Positions 1 through 10,928 of a stretch of DNA of 44,352 bases are shown here, one piece after another (position 1 is the first letter of the stretch; every line of letters begins with the position of its first letter). A model generated the notes under the pieces. The model saw only the letters and a program-made list of their open reading frames with translations. It made no database searches and was not told where the DNA came from. A program made the position numbers and the translations under genes. The stretch is from positions 1 through 44,352 of the forward strand of contig JAUCBJ010002913.1 in NCBI GenBank assembly GCA_032718475.1. Direction: 5' to 3'. Source of the stretch: Nemertoderma westbladi (lineage: Eukaryota > Xenacoelomorpha > Nemertodermatida > Nemertodermatidae).

Positions 1-63
1 AGGGTTTTAACATTAAGGCGGGATATTAATTCGCCAAGGCGGAATTTGCGTCCAGTTTCCCCC
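1..63 (-). mobile_element. MITE end, cut by window edge (copy 1)
   Basis: The first 63 bases match the right end of the complete MITE at 1149-1378: a GGCGGGATATTAATTCGCC block followed by TTGCGTCCAGT and a run of C. The rest of this copy lies outside the window. Orientation is the same as the copy at 1149 and opposite to those at 7803 and 11420. Confidence 0.75.
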
Positions 64-1148
64 ACATGTCTCAGTTATATATAAGTCCCTCCGACTGGTT
101 TAATGTTCAAAATCTCACAATTATCACATTAGATGGAATTGGTTGATAATGACAATCATTCTTTAGGAAATGACAGCCAAGGCGCTCAAAGGGCGTCGAA
201 AATTATCTGAGTAACGTTACTAGTTCACCTTAATATGTGAACACGAAAACTTTGTTTGATAAAATTAATGAGCACATTACAGACTATGTACAGAACATAC
301 CCCTTACGCGTAGTGGTGTAGGAAGAGTGTGTATGCGCACTCCGCCAAAGTGCAGCAATGATGATGAAAGAAAATAAAATATGTCATTTAAATTTGCGGG
401 CGGCCTTAAAGATCTTATGATGTTATCTGGGGGTCTTTACTCCCCCAGCATTAGTTAGGTAGGACCCCATTGTACCACTGGGTTTGTGAGTACTAGCACC
501 TAAAAGTGTCTTGCCTTGGGACGCAAAATTTATACTCAGTAACTGTGACACTTATGGGTATGTATTGTATTGTAGTGTATATTGTATTTACAACGGACTT
601 TAATAGTGAAGACCTCTGCCTAAGTGCAATTATTAGGAATAAAAATTGTGTAAATTAATCTTCAATAAATTTTTTTAATGATACGAAACAATCAATTAAA
701 GCACAGGGAAAAATATGAAATGAAATAAACTGGAAATTCAGATAAGATTAATTTAATAGGCCCAATATTATGCACTAAAGCAATATACACGATGGGTGTG
801 ACGATAGTTCGGAATTTGATAAAATATATTAGTTATTGGTAGGTATTTCTGTTACGGTATTGAAATGGAAATAAATCTGGGTGAAGAACAACCCATAAAT
901 GCAGAAAAAAAATATTTAAAATGCTGTGAGTTGGGAAAAGTCACTAAATACGAAAAGAACCGTTACGTTTTACGTTAGTATTAAATAAGGGTAACATAAA
1001 GAAATAATGCGATAAAATAATCTGTACAAAAGCACTGGAAGCAAAAACAGGTGGGGTCGCTTGTTACACCTATAATTCTAACATTTATTGACCAAACAAA
1101 TCTTATTAAACCTAAAAATATTTTAAAATTATATTCCTACCACATATA
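64..1148. other. AT-rich intergenic DNA, no gene seen
   Basis: I find no convincing coding region, RNA gene or ordered repeat here. The sequence is AT-rich with frequent stops in all frames. Confidence 0.5.
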
Positions 1149-1378
1149 GGGGGGGAAACTGGACGCAATAAAAATGCATCCCTCTCCAGGGGAAATTCGA
1201 CGCAAATAACAGATGATTATTCTCAAAAATTTAACTGTAACCTGTTCTACTTGAGTTTTGGTTAAAACAACGTGCCACTGTAACCTGCTCCTTTCCCTAA
1301 ATTGAGAATTCAACATTGAGGCGGGATATTAATTCGCCAAGGCGGGATTTGCGTCCAGTCCCCCCCCCCCCCCCCCCC
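1149..1378 (-). mobile_element. MITE with G/C-tract terminal inverted repeats (copy 2, complete)
   Basis: About 230 bp. The left end reads GGGGGGGGAAACTGGACGCAA and the right end TTGCGTCCAGT followed by 19 C, so the termini are inverted repeats of roughly 20 bp ending in homopolymer G/C. TATA precedes the element and TATA follows it, which fits a TA-type or TATA target duplication. No coding capacity. The inside carries CTGTAACCTG-like words twice. Same family as copies at 1-63, 7803-8051 and the split copy at 11420/37430. Non-autonomous DNA transposon is the best reading; the superfamily cannot be named from the ends alone. Confidence 0.8.
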
Positions 1379-3796
1379 TATAGTAATTATAATTAATATG
1401 CTATATGATAGCTCCGATGTTCCAATATAATCATTAATAAAAAATATATTGTACCTGCATTTGCGGAAGAATATTGTAATGAAATACAATTTATTCCAAA
1501 ATTGCAATATTACATATTGAAGTTAAAAGTCCCCCCCCCCCCCCCCCCGTATAATTGACACCAAGTTGTGGGCAACATATCCTATTACAACTTTACATTC
1601 AATTGCGAAGTAAATAGACAGGATAAAAGGATAAGAGTTCTTAACAATGTAACTATAAACCTTGAAATGATGGCTAAAATGTCGTCATAGTTCGACACAA
1701 ACATTATATAGAATACTAATAATAATTCAAGTAGGTTACTGGCTATACCATAACCGCTACAGGATCAAGGACACTAAAACTTCAATCACATTAGTCTGGT
1801 AATCTTGATTGATTTTGTAACAACAAAGGTTGAACACGTGGGTTTTCTCCCGCAATCGTTTCGTAAGACTGCAATTTTGGAATAAATAATAAAATTACAG
1901 AGGTTACAGAGGTTAAATTAGAAAGTAATTTACATTGACCCTCGGGGCTCCATTAGCACGCACTCGCTACGTTCGTTCGTGTAACAAACCACTGGGACCA
2001 GGACACCGTAAAGTAGCGGAACACAGTACTGAGTGAGAACGTAGTCCCCAAGAAAAAATATCACCAAATTATAATAAGTTGGATGGAACGACAAATTATA
2101 AAACAAATCTTTGGTTCACCAAATCTACTAATTATGCAGTGATTGTCCTTTGTATAATAATTGTACAACCTAATAAAACTTACGAAAAAATGTAACTATA
2201 TTTCATATCTTAAGTTTCAATAAGAAACAGGATTAAAAAATATAAGCTACTAATATATACTTTTATCATAACATAATAATGCGTATCTTTGTTTGAAAAT
2301 CACTATAAGATTATGGGAACTATTTTATGATGATATTATTTAAGGTATATAATGCTACTCGATTAAAAAAGGCATTGGAAAACAAACAGTGAAATAAAGT
2401 GATACTATAGCCTATCAAGAAGTTACTCCCAATCGCTGTTTTTAATTCTCTCATTTAAGAATTTGAGTGAGTAAATGCGAATTTTCTTATAAATGTTTCA
2501 AGAATAAAAAATTAGCATTTCTAAAAAATATTAATGTTCTAAAACAAAAACAATTTGTTCTAGAATATTTATTATACTATTTTGTTAACCTGTATAAAGA
2601 CCGCATTAAAAAAACAACCCAATTTTTAATTGTAGGCCGTAGCGCACAATTAAAAAAGTAATAATGATTTCCAAATAAACATAAACTTTATTTCACGTCA
2701 CCAAAAGGTATTATAATGTAAATGGATAAATATTTAATATACAATAATAGTAAAATAAAATAATTACTCTAATTCAGCAATATAAATTGGAGTGCAGAGC
2801 GATCTTATAATGAAAGTTTTAGGTTTGTTCAGTTCAGTGCAAAATATTTCTCCTGTGGTGTAACAAACTGAGTTAGGGTTATATTAATAAAGTTTATAAT
2901 AAATATAAATCAATAAAGGTAATAGTAGTAATAATAAAGCGAACATTTATGATACATACCGGTACTGAATGAATAATATACATTAAAGAGACGAATCCTA
3001 GACGAATCGCAGGTATGAAAACCACCAACACACGAAAAATTATCTTAATAAAAGAAAAAAATCCTGTAAATTGTAATATTTTTACACAAAAAAAAGGTAA
3101 CCTTTATATATATAAGATCCTGTACATGACATCCGATGTGCAAGTCAGTTCGAAAAGGAACGCATCCTATCCAAAATGGCATAAATTTATATTAAAGTTA
3201 AATAGTTTCATTTTTCTCGCGAGAATTAATTACTTTGTATAAAATAATTAATTTTTTGAACATCAAACTAATTATGAAATGTAACAAGTTAATTTTGTTG
3301 AACAATAAACTAATTATTATTTAGCGCAAATAATCTGTAAGCGAATTAATTAATTTCAGCAAGAAAAATAAATGCATCGTTTCGTGTTTTAATACAAAAT
3401 TTTTGACAAAAAGCCCCACAATATAAGAATCATCCCAAGAAACAGTCGGTTTTATCGGCAAATCAATCGGAAACGCCAACCGGAAGTGGGAAAAATTATT
3501 AAACATTATAACTCGGAGATTGAGAAAATAAATAACCAAAATGTTGTTAATATTATTTATTGTGCGACTATAATAATTAATATAACAGTTACAACTAATA
3601 ATAATAAAGTCAGTTCTAACTAACTACTCTCTCGGCTATAGTGATTATATAGGCTATTACAACAAAAACACTCCAATAAATATGTGTCCATCGTAACATC
3701 CAATACTAACATCGATGAGTAGTTTATTGCTCAATCACAGATCCCATCTCTATGGCACTTATAGAACAATTTAACTCCTACCTCATCTGGCAGAAC
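1379..3796. other. AT-rich intergenic DNA with one poly-C tract
   Basis: No gene supported. An 18-nt C run lies at 1531-1548, resembling the MITE terminal tract but without the adjacent TIR. The lower end (about 3550-3796) is downstream of the lgl gene and likely contains its 3' UTR: AATAAA on the minus strand occurs at 3556-3561 and 3723-3728. Confidence 0.5.
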
Positions 3797-6700
3797 TTAC
3801 TCGTCTACAACAGCAACAACCGGTTGTTTGGCACCTCCTCCGTTCTCCTTCGCTATACGCAGTTTAATCTCCTCGATTTCCAAACCATCTTCATCGTAAT
3901 CCTCACCAGCGGCGAGACCGGCGGCCAGATGATCCTTTACATCGTCGACAGTGATATCCCCTGTGGTGTCCATCTTGTCGTAACCCCTCCCTTCCTCCTC
4001 CAACTCCCCCATAACATCATCATCATCCTCCTCATTGATACCCGACTTACCGAAGGCCTCCTCCATCTCCGACAACATCGCCGCCGTCTCCATATCATCC
4101 CCCGACTTCTCCACACTCTTACTAACAACCGTCTCAGTCTTGGACTCCACCGTCTCGTCCCCGTCGCTCGTCACCAACCTCGACGTCTGCGTCGTCTCCA
4201 CCGAACGATGAGTCACGACAACCGCCGATGTAATGACGTCATCATCGCCGCTTCCGCTCGCGAAAAATTCCTCTTTCATTCGAGCGATTTTCTCGTGGAC
4301 GTTCTCCCCGCGGGACTGCGCCTTATCGTCGTCCGTTCGAGAATTAGTTTCCTCGGGAATCTCAGTAGATTCATCTCTCTCTGGTTTATCTCCCTCCTGT
4401 TTATCTCCCGCCGGTTTATCTCCCGCCGGTTTATCTCCCTCCGGTTTATCCTCAACAGGTTTATCTCCTTCCGACTTCCCGCTCTCTTCCTCCCGTATCG
4501 CTACCACCGGCTTAGGCCGCATCCCTTCAGCCAACTCCACGACGCACACCGGCTTCGTGACGCTCCCCGCGGACAACGTGAACCTGAGGAACTCCCCGGT
4601 CGAACGTAGATAGAAACCCTCGCCAGCGTCGGTGAACACGCAGCTGTTTATACCGACGACGTTGTCCTTGGGGATCCCGTCTACTTTCAGCTGCGGTCGG
4701 AGCGAAGCGAGCGAATAAACTGCGAGCTCGCCGAGGTTGTTTAGACAGGAGATGCAATCCTCGGAGTAGGTTGGATCGACGGAGCTGACGTACTTAGCGA
4801 AACCGATCTTACGAACGCGGGACCCGTCAACGGCGGTGAGACGGAACTTACGCAAGGGTTTCAACGACGGAAGAAGAAACAGTTTCAACTGCTCCTCGGT
4901 AACGACGACTAGAAGATGTTTATTATCCGCGGACGACCTCTCCTCCCCTCTGACCGGACGCCCATCCCGGTCGACGGCCAGCAGCGCGACCACCGGCGCG
5001 CGGTGCTTCAACCGGAGTTCCTTCGCGAGTTCGGTCCGCGAGGAATCCTCGACGACCGACGGGATTAGGTGCACAAGGACCTGCCCACCGTGCGTTCCGA
5101 CCCAGAGAGTCCGACTCCGAGTCAACCCGTCCCGAACGTACGTCTCCACGAAGTAGAGAACCCGAACCATCGAGGACAACGAGGAATCTTCTTTCCGCGT
5201 CTCAACGAGTCGATGGACCCGCGGGTGATCCTCCTCGTGCGGTTCGACTTTAACCGGCGAAATCTCAGCTTTCCCTTCCTCGGATTTACTCGCTTCGCTC
5301 GTTTGGCCTTCCTGCTTCGTTGGCGACTTACTGGCGGACGATCGTTTCTTCCTTAGCCTCCGGAAGGATTCCCGCAACGACTGTTTCAACGTCTTCCTCC
5401 GATTCATCCCTCCGTCGCCTCCGTCGGCCACGTCGCCGCTTCCCGCCGGTGGCAGCGTCGACACCGGGGCCCCCAGGACCGCCGCGCGCTGCACGTCGAC
5501 CACGGCGAACCCGTGCCCGGTCCCGACGGCGACCACCTCCCCCGCGCCGCCGCCGAGAGCGACTGCGGTCACCGAGCCCGGCGGCTCGCACTGCACCAAC
5601 AGGGCGGGCTGAAACCCGGGCGCCGCGTTCAACGCTCCGTCCCTGGGCGCCAACGCCCCGTGGCCTTTCCACACGAATCCCTCGGGTACGATCCGCACCG
5701 CTACGACAGGCACCGCTACCAACCGACTCTCCCGAACCATCCCGTACACAACCAGCTGTCCGGCACTCCCCCCAACGACCAGCCGCCCCCCGGAGAGCGC
5801 GACCTTCTGCACCGCGAGCCGCGGGTCGTCTGTGTAGGGATCGAACTCTCCGACCTTCCGAAACGGAGGCCAATCCTCATCGGCTTCCACAGCCCCGGTA
5901 CCTGCCGAATCCGCGTCAGTAACAAACAAACTCACCGTCTCGGCCTTATACAACAACCGCAGACTCGAATAACCCGCGTCCCAGAAACATAAACTCCCGT
6001 TCTCGTGCCCCGTAACCAACAGATCGCGTCTCTCCTTCTTCCCCCCCAACAACAACTCCTTCCCGCCGGCTACCGGCCACGCCGACCCCGACGCTCCGAC
6101 ACTGAATGCCTCGGCGCCGCTCGCAGCTATATCACTCCACACGCCCTCATCCACGTCGGAGTAATGAGCGGAACAAGTTATAGAAGAGAAATGTAGCGAG
6201 TTGAGGTACGGCTTACGGAAAACCGGCCAACCTTCCGAAGATAAATCTATAAATATTATCTCTTCTTCCGCTAGAATCACTAAAGTAGAAACGACTAAAG
6301 CGTTTCTATCGCCGAAAGCGATGAAATCTACGATCTTTGAGGTTAACTCAAAGACGACGTGGCGGCTTCCTTGCATTACGGTAACGCAATGCCGATCGCC
6401 GTAGGAAGCCCGGGGCATCCCCCCGCTGAACACCGTGTAATCCCCGTCCATCCCGGACCCAATGGCCAACCGCTCGATCCGCTTACACGGGAAGGGCCCG
6501 TAGGGGATGGCAGGCCCGGTCTGGGGGGCCGCGGGACTCACCGCGTTCCATTGGATCAACGAGCCGTCCGAGTGGGCCACGGAAAAGCGTTCCCCGTTCC
6601 CGAACCAAGCCAGAGCCTCCAACCCCTGCTGGCTGGGAGACACGAAGGTGGAATCCGCAGAAGTCTTCTCGATGTCGAAGAGAACCACCAAACCACGGTT

Positions 6701-7345
6701 GTAACCAATAAGAACGCGATTAGGGTCACACGGATGGACAGCTATCGCTTCAACAGATCCCGGGTTCACTTTATAATCATCCGGGACATTCTGCATGGCG
6801 ACGTTCTGGTAAATAACCGAGTCTAAAAGTTCGAACGTTCCAACATCCAAAACGAAAACGTTACCACTATCCGTACCTAAATAACATCGATTACCATCCA
6901 AACTAATCGCGCACACACTAACTCCATTTAGTTTATTATCATTCACCACTTTATAGGATTTAACCACCTCGATAGACGACTCGGAACCGTCGCTCGACGT
7001 GTTTATTTCCCACAAGTGTAGGGAGTTGGATTGGGGGTCTGACAGGGTTATCACGCGGCCCTGGTGCGGTACGAAGAGCAGCTGGCGGATGGGTTCCGAG
7101 TGGGTCCCGATGAACTCAACGCCGGGCTGGCCCAGCACCCGTAGCTCGCCGGTCTTACTGCCGACGGCGAGGAGACCCAGAGTGGGGTCGTACGCGACGG
7201 CACTCGGTTTACTAGGGAACCCGTGTCGAACTGTCGTTTGGAAGTTAAACAACTCCTTCCTCAATTTATCGCGTGAAATATCTTTGTCGGTCTTTTTAAA
7301 CAGACCCATAACTCTGTTAGCTTTACTTCGCACAGTCGCAGCCAT
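3797..7345 (-). CDS. lgl: Lethal giant larvae (LLGL/Lgl) homologue, single uninterrupted exon
   Basis: This 1182-residue protein is an Lgl family cell-polarity scaffold; members act at the basolateral cortex, bind SNARE/myosin partners and are excluded from the apical domain by aPKC phosphorylation. The N-terminus has the family pattern HGFPSKPSAVAYDP (residues 41-54), then WD40-type repeats. The Lgl signature GPFPCK is near residue 280 and SGGMPRASYGDRHC is at about 305-318. A basic loop with regularly spaced Ser/Thr (RRKTLKQSLRESFRRLRKKR, about 648-667) matches the aPKC target loop. The C-terminal 200 residues are acidic with a GDKP-type repeat. Tomosyn was considered, but there is no R-SNARE tail and the central signature is Lgl. 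The ATG at 7345 starts a family-like N-terminus. Oddities: animal Lgl genes normally have many introns, but this one has none in 3.5 kb, and it is far more GC- and CpG-rich than its surroundings. The reading frame ends at GAG-TAA-GTT, which overlaps a GTAAGT donor-like motif, so a longer spliced tail is possible. Paralogue type is not assignable. Confidence 0.93.
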   Translation of the reverse strand: MAATVRSKANRVMGLFKKTDKDISRDKLRKELFNFQTTVRHGFPSKPSAVAYDPTLGLLAVGSKTGELRVLGQPGVEFIGTHSEPIRQLLFVPHQGRVITLSDPQSNSLHLWEINTSSDGSESSIEVVKSYKVVNDNKLNGVSVCAISLDGNRCYLGTDSGNVFVLDVGTFELLDSVIYQNVAMQNVPDDYKVNPGSVEAIAVHPCDPNRVLIGYNRGLVVLFDIEKTSADSTFVSPSQQGLEALAWFGNGERFSVAHSDGSLIQWNAVSPAAPQTGPAIPYGPFPCKRIERLAIGSGMDGDYTVFSGGMPRASYGDRHCVTVMQGSRHVVFELTSKIVDFIAFGDRNALVVSTLVILAEEEIIFIDLSSEGWPVFRKPYLNSLHFSSITCSAHYSDVDEGVWSDIAASGAEAFSVGASGSAWPVAGGKELLLGGKKERRDLLVTGHENGSLCFWDAGYSSLRLLYKAETVSLFVTDADSAGTGAVEADEDWPPFRKVGEFDPYTDDPRLAVQKVALSGGRLVVGGSAGQLVVYGMVRESRLVAVPVVAVRIVPEGFVWKGHGALAPRDGALNAAPGFQPALLVQCEPPGSVTAVALGGGAGEVVAVGTGHGFAVVDVQRAAVLGAPVSTLPPAGSGDVADGGDGGMNRRKTLKQSLRESFRRLRKKRSSASKSPTKQEGQTSEASKSEEGKAEISPVKVEPHEEDHPRVHRLVETRKEDSSLSSMVRVLYFVETYVRDGLTRSRTLWVGTHGGQVLVHLIPSVVEDSSRTELAKELRLKHRAPVVALLAVDRDGRPVRGEERSSADNKHLLVVVTEEQLKLFLLPSLKPLRKFRLTAVDGSRVRKIGFAKYVSSVDPTYSEDCISCLNNLGELAVYSLASLRPQLKVDGIPKDNVVGINSCVFTDAGEGFYLRSTGEFLRFTLSAGSVTKPVCVVELAEGMRPKPVVAIREEESGKSEGDKPVEDKPEGDKPAGDKPAGDKQEGDKPERDESTEIPEETNSRTDDDKAQSRGENVHEKIARMKEEFFASGSGDDDVITSAVVVTHRSVETTQTSRLVTSDGDETVESKTETVVSKSVEKSGDDMETAAMLSEMEEAFGKSGINEEDDDDVMGELEEEGRGYDKMDTTGDITVDDVKDHLAAGLAAGEDYDEDGLEIEEIKLRIAKENGGGAKQPVVAVVDE
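4383..4472 (-). repeat. In-frame 15-bp minisatellite in lgl tail
   Basis: Six 15-bp units, on the plus strand variants of GGTTTATCTCCCTCC, starting at 4383, 4398, 4413, 4428, 4443 and 4458. On the coding strand they give five-residue units such as GDKPA and GDKPE in the acidic tail of the Lgl protein. Because the unit is a multiple of three, copy-number change would not break the frame. Confidence 0.9.
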
Positions 7346-7802
7346 GTTTAAATGTAAATCTTCAAAGTGTTATTGCTGTATTATTATTAGCACCGGTACC
7401 AGTATCGGTTCGATTTGTAATTATTATCAAATTGTATTGTATTAAAAACGTAACCTAACAGAAAGAAGTACAGGAGTATATTATCAGATTATCAGATTAT
7501 AATATTCTGATATTACTGTATTACTACTGTACTACCAAATTGGTAGTACTACCAATTTGGTAGTTTTACATGCAATCTTCAGATCTTAATATTCATAAAT
7601 ATCATTCTGTTCTTATTCTCATTTTTTGTATTTGTAATGTTAGGCCTACTTTATTTATACATTATAGGAATGATATGTATGTACTAATATGATATGATAT
7701 GATAATGATATAATAATGATATGTATTAAAAAAAATTCGCCATGAAACAAACCACTAAATAGGCCTAGGTGTGCTATACTGTAACTATAAATGCAAGAGA
7801 CA
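7346..7802. other. lgl 5' flank with a perfect palindrome
   Basis: This short AT-rich stretch lies upstream of the lgl start. It contains the 34-bp palindrome at 7531-7564 and a run of ATATGATA-like repeats near 7680-7725. No promoter element can be assigned with confidence. Confidence 0.4.
7531..7564. repeat. 34-bp perfect palindrome upstream of lgl
   Basis: The half-site ACTACCAAATTGGTAGT is followed directly by its exact reverse complement, giving a 34-bp palindrome with no spacer. Each half is itself a near-palindrome around CCAA/TTGG. It lies about 190 bp upstream of the lgl ATG. Confidence 0.9.
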
Positions 7803-8051
7803 GGGGTGGAAACTGGACGCAAAACCCGCCTTCGCGAATTAATATCCCGCCTCAATGTTAAATTCTCAATTTAGGGAAAGGAGCAGGTTACAGTGGCGCG
7901 TTATTTTAACTAAAACAATAAACTAAACACAATAGAACAGGTTACAGTTTTATTTTTGAAAATAATCATCTGTTATTTGTGTCCCTTTTCCCCTGGAGAG
8001 GGATGGATTTTTATTGCGTCCAGTCCCCCCCCCCCCCCCCCCCCCCCCCCC
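7803..8051 (+). mobile_element. MITE with G/C-tract terminal inverted repeats (copy 3)
   Basis: About 250 bp, inverted relative to copies 1 and 2. It begins GGGGTGGAAACTGGACGCAA and ends TTGCGTCCAGT followed by 27 C. Two CAGGTTACAG words lie inside, at about 7884 and 7938. No clear flanking duplication: GAGACA is on the left and TATCTG on the right. No coding capacity. Confidence 0.8.
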
Positions 8052-8408
8052 TATCTGCCTATTTCAAATGCAATTAAATTTATGTATAATTTTATAAGAA
8101 AAAGAATATGAGAGTAGGCCTACATTACAAACTTGAAAACGTATTGAAAACTTGAAAAAAAACATCATATTAAGTATAGTTTTATAAAAGAAAAGCACAA
8201 AGGAGTATCAGAATACTTTACAATATGTACATGGGCAATCTATTTTGGAAATTCTGAAATTACAAAATTTAAGCATAAGTTTTTAAGAAAAGCACAACTT
8301 GACAACATATATAAACTTAATATCTTTACGTATAGTTAGACATACAACTGTACAATGAGTATATAAACTTCATATCTTTACATATAGTTAAATGTACAAT
8401 GAGTAGGC

Positions 8409-8603
8409 CTATATAACTTCATATTTTCTGATCTTTACGTCTAAATTTGCAATATCCTGTAATATTTCGCACCTTTCAGCTTCAATGCCAATATCAATAC
8501 ACTCACAAATGTTAGATGCTGTGGATGCAATGCCGCCCTTTCTTTTGACACAAAAGGTATGGTACCATTTCTCACATCCTTCACAATATTCCCAGTTGAT
8601 CAA
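8409..8603 (-). pseudogene. PHD-finger-like fragment
   Basis: A short open stretch on the minus strand shows the second half of a PHD-type zinc finger: W-E-Y-C-x2-C-x2-W-Y-H-x2-C, followed about 15 residues later by ICEC. The frame opens after a TAA and has no ATG; the first half of the finger is not visible upstream. It may be the last exon of a gene with upstream exons outside recognition, or a relic of a transposase, some of which end in a PHD-like finger. An acidic open stretch on the same strand at about 8826-8920 (VDFAESDESSIDFDSDD) could belong to the same relic. Function unknown. Confidence 0.4.
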
Positions 8604-10928
8604 GTAGGCTATCCTTTATGAGGGCGAGGTGGATTCACTTCAAAACACAAGTGACAAATACTGAAATATCGACAAGCGAATAATAGTGACAAGCAACAGC
8701 TTCGTCAGTACTCTCACAGCAGTGCTCTCCATCAGTGCTTTCCATGTAATCAGTCTGTCAGTATCAGTACCACTGGTGCACTGGATCTGCATGAGTATTC
8801 TTTCTCAATGTTCTCTTCATTTGTCATTTTCAATCAGAGAACAGTCGTCGGAATCAAAGTCAATAGAAGATTCATCCGACTCAGCAAAGTCTACACCTTG
8901 CACACTCTTACCATCCTAACGCCTAATGCAATAAATGGCCATCCTAATCTGCTAATGGAAGCTACAACACAACTCTAGTTAATATTTTGAAATATCTTGC
9001 TAAGAAAGATCCGAAGTCATTGTGTGGTGATTTCTTAGAACACTTTAACACTCTAACATATTAACTTAATTTCGCGAATATTAAATTTCAATATTCACCA
9101 TTTAAGGTGCCTTTTAAAGGAATGTAGCAGGTTCTAATGGCAGGCAATACACTAAATTTAGGAACACTGTTTACAGAAAAATGTTTACTTCTAAGGCACT
9201 AATTTTTCAATATTATTAATTTAAGAATTTAACATTAACCCTACATCCTATGGCAGTATGGGAAGGCTGAAACGACACCCCAATTTGCAATTTGCATACT
9301 GGAGGGTAGAGAGGTAAGGTACTGCACTGGCAGACTGGTACAGTGGTACTATGCAGCTATGGTATGGCTATGGCACATACTGAATGGCTCCATCCTTATA
9401 TCAGTCAGTCAGTCAATACCCAGATACCGGTACCATTGTGCATTGCAGGCATTGTTAAACTATAGGCCTACTGTCAGACTGCCAATTTTGGTAGCTCATT
9501 CCAATATTGGAAGTTCCACACTGTATTTTACAGTTTTATGTCACAAAAAATTAACGGCACTGTCAAAAAAATTTCCACACGGTCAATATTTTGCTTTATT
9601 TATTATGATTTGAATAAGCTTGTGAAAAAATAGCATTTCCACAAAATTGAATGCAACTTCAAAGAAAAATGCCAATATTGGCAGGCGGCTGCCAATTTTG
9701 GTAGGAAAACTGCCAATATTGGAAACATGCCAAAATTGGTAATGTGCCGGACTGACCGGTACAAATTTTAACACTAAGCACTACTGCACTAAATACAGAA
9801 ATAGATAGAAACAAGATCAGAAGATGCTCTGCGAGACAACATGATGGTTTGCATACCGGTAATGGTTATCGTAAGAAATATAAAATGTATCGTAGTGAAC
9901 ATACTTCTGTACTGACAACATATATTAGGCCTACTTACCGGTACAGTATTACTGTATTACCGTAGTACAGTACCGGTAGTAGGCCTACCTAGGTACTGAG
10001 GTACTGAGGTACGGCAGAACGGCTAGTCAGATAGTACAGCAGTACAGGTTACAGCAGTAGGCAGGCTTGGCTTCGTTACGCCATTCAGGCAGCAGACACT
10101 CAACATACTACGGCAGCACTGTCAGACTGTATAATATTACTGCAGTACTGTATTCATTGTACTACAGTACTAATGCAGTAATGTACATCCAAAGAACACA
10201 CAGCCAGCCCAACCAGGCTTCCTTCCTTCTTATGGAGCACAATCCATCCAATAGAAGCGAAGCACAATGCGTCATTCTGTCACACATATTAAACACTCCT
10301 CCCTCTGTTAGGGTATTAGTATTACTGTCATGTACTGTATTACAATCCTATCTCATGAATCATCAATATTGATAATGGAAATATTTAAATACAGTACAAT
10401 GTATGATGGCTGTGGTTATTTTTGTTGACACAAGATTGACAGATCAAGATCAGATGTAAACTGCAGATTACATTACGATTACAGGATTGTATACTTGGTC
10501 TGATGAGACAGACGTCTGCGGGAATGTGTGTACTACAACTAACAGTACACGTAGCAATAAGGATATGGGAAGTGTGGTTGTTGGGGGTTGTTGTGTCTGG
10601 AACTCAATGTTCTGCCTCACTGCCCAGGGCAATGCATGGCTGATTTTTTAATCGAAGTGGGGGGGGGGGGGGGGGGGGGGTGTCTGCATATTATATTTTG
10701 TATTTTGGCCGTCTTTCAAATTACTGTTATATTTTATTTTTGGCTACTTATTGATTGCACTGAAAGATGGTAATTGTTTTCTTCCGAAACGTTTGCATTT
10801 GACATTTGTACGTAAATATAATATAATGAAATTAAAAACTTTATCGCTGTTCCTCATCTCTATTTTTCGTTTTTGATTTGATTTACCAATTTATTATTGG
10901 TGTTATGGTTGGAATGATAATTTTATAT
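8604..10928. other. Repeat-word-rich intergenic DNA, no gene
   Basis: No coding region is supported. The stretch is rich in short palindromic words (TACCGGTA, TAGGCCTA, GTACTGTA), has a cluster of GCCAATATTGG-like words at 9478-9745, and contains a 22-nt G run at 10659-10680. No terminal repeats were found that would define an element. Confidence 0.5.
9478..9745. repeat. Cluster of GCCAATATTGG-like words
   Basis: At least six near-identical dyad words occur in 270 bp, among them TGCCAATTTTGG, CCAATATTGG (twice or more), GCCAATATTGGC (a 12-bp palindrome) and GCCAAAATTGG. They are related to the CCAAATTGG core of the palindrome at 7531. Spacing is irregular, so this is not a simple tandem array. 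Confidence 0.6.

Noticed and set aside
1310-1507. Minus-strand ORF with a glycine run
   Set aside because: The glycines come from the poly-C end of a MITE.
3752-4613. Plus-strand ORFs with repeated SLRFIS or SPAGLS units
   Set aside because: These are antisense readings of the lgl minisatellite tail.
5320-5992. Long plus-strand ORFs opposite the lgl gene
   Set aside because: They are Arg/Pro-rich shadows of the GC-rich minus-strand coding region, with no family pattern.
9655-9710. NFI-type binding site TTGGC...GCCAA
   Set aside because: The half-sites are 8 bp apart rather than 5.
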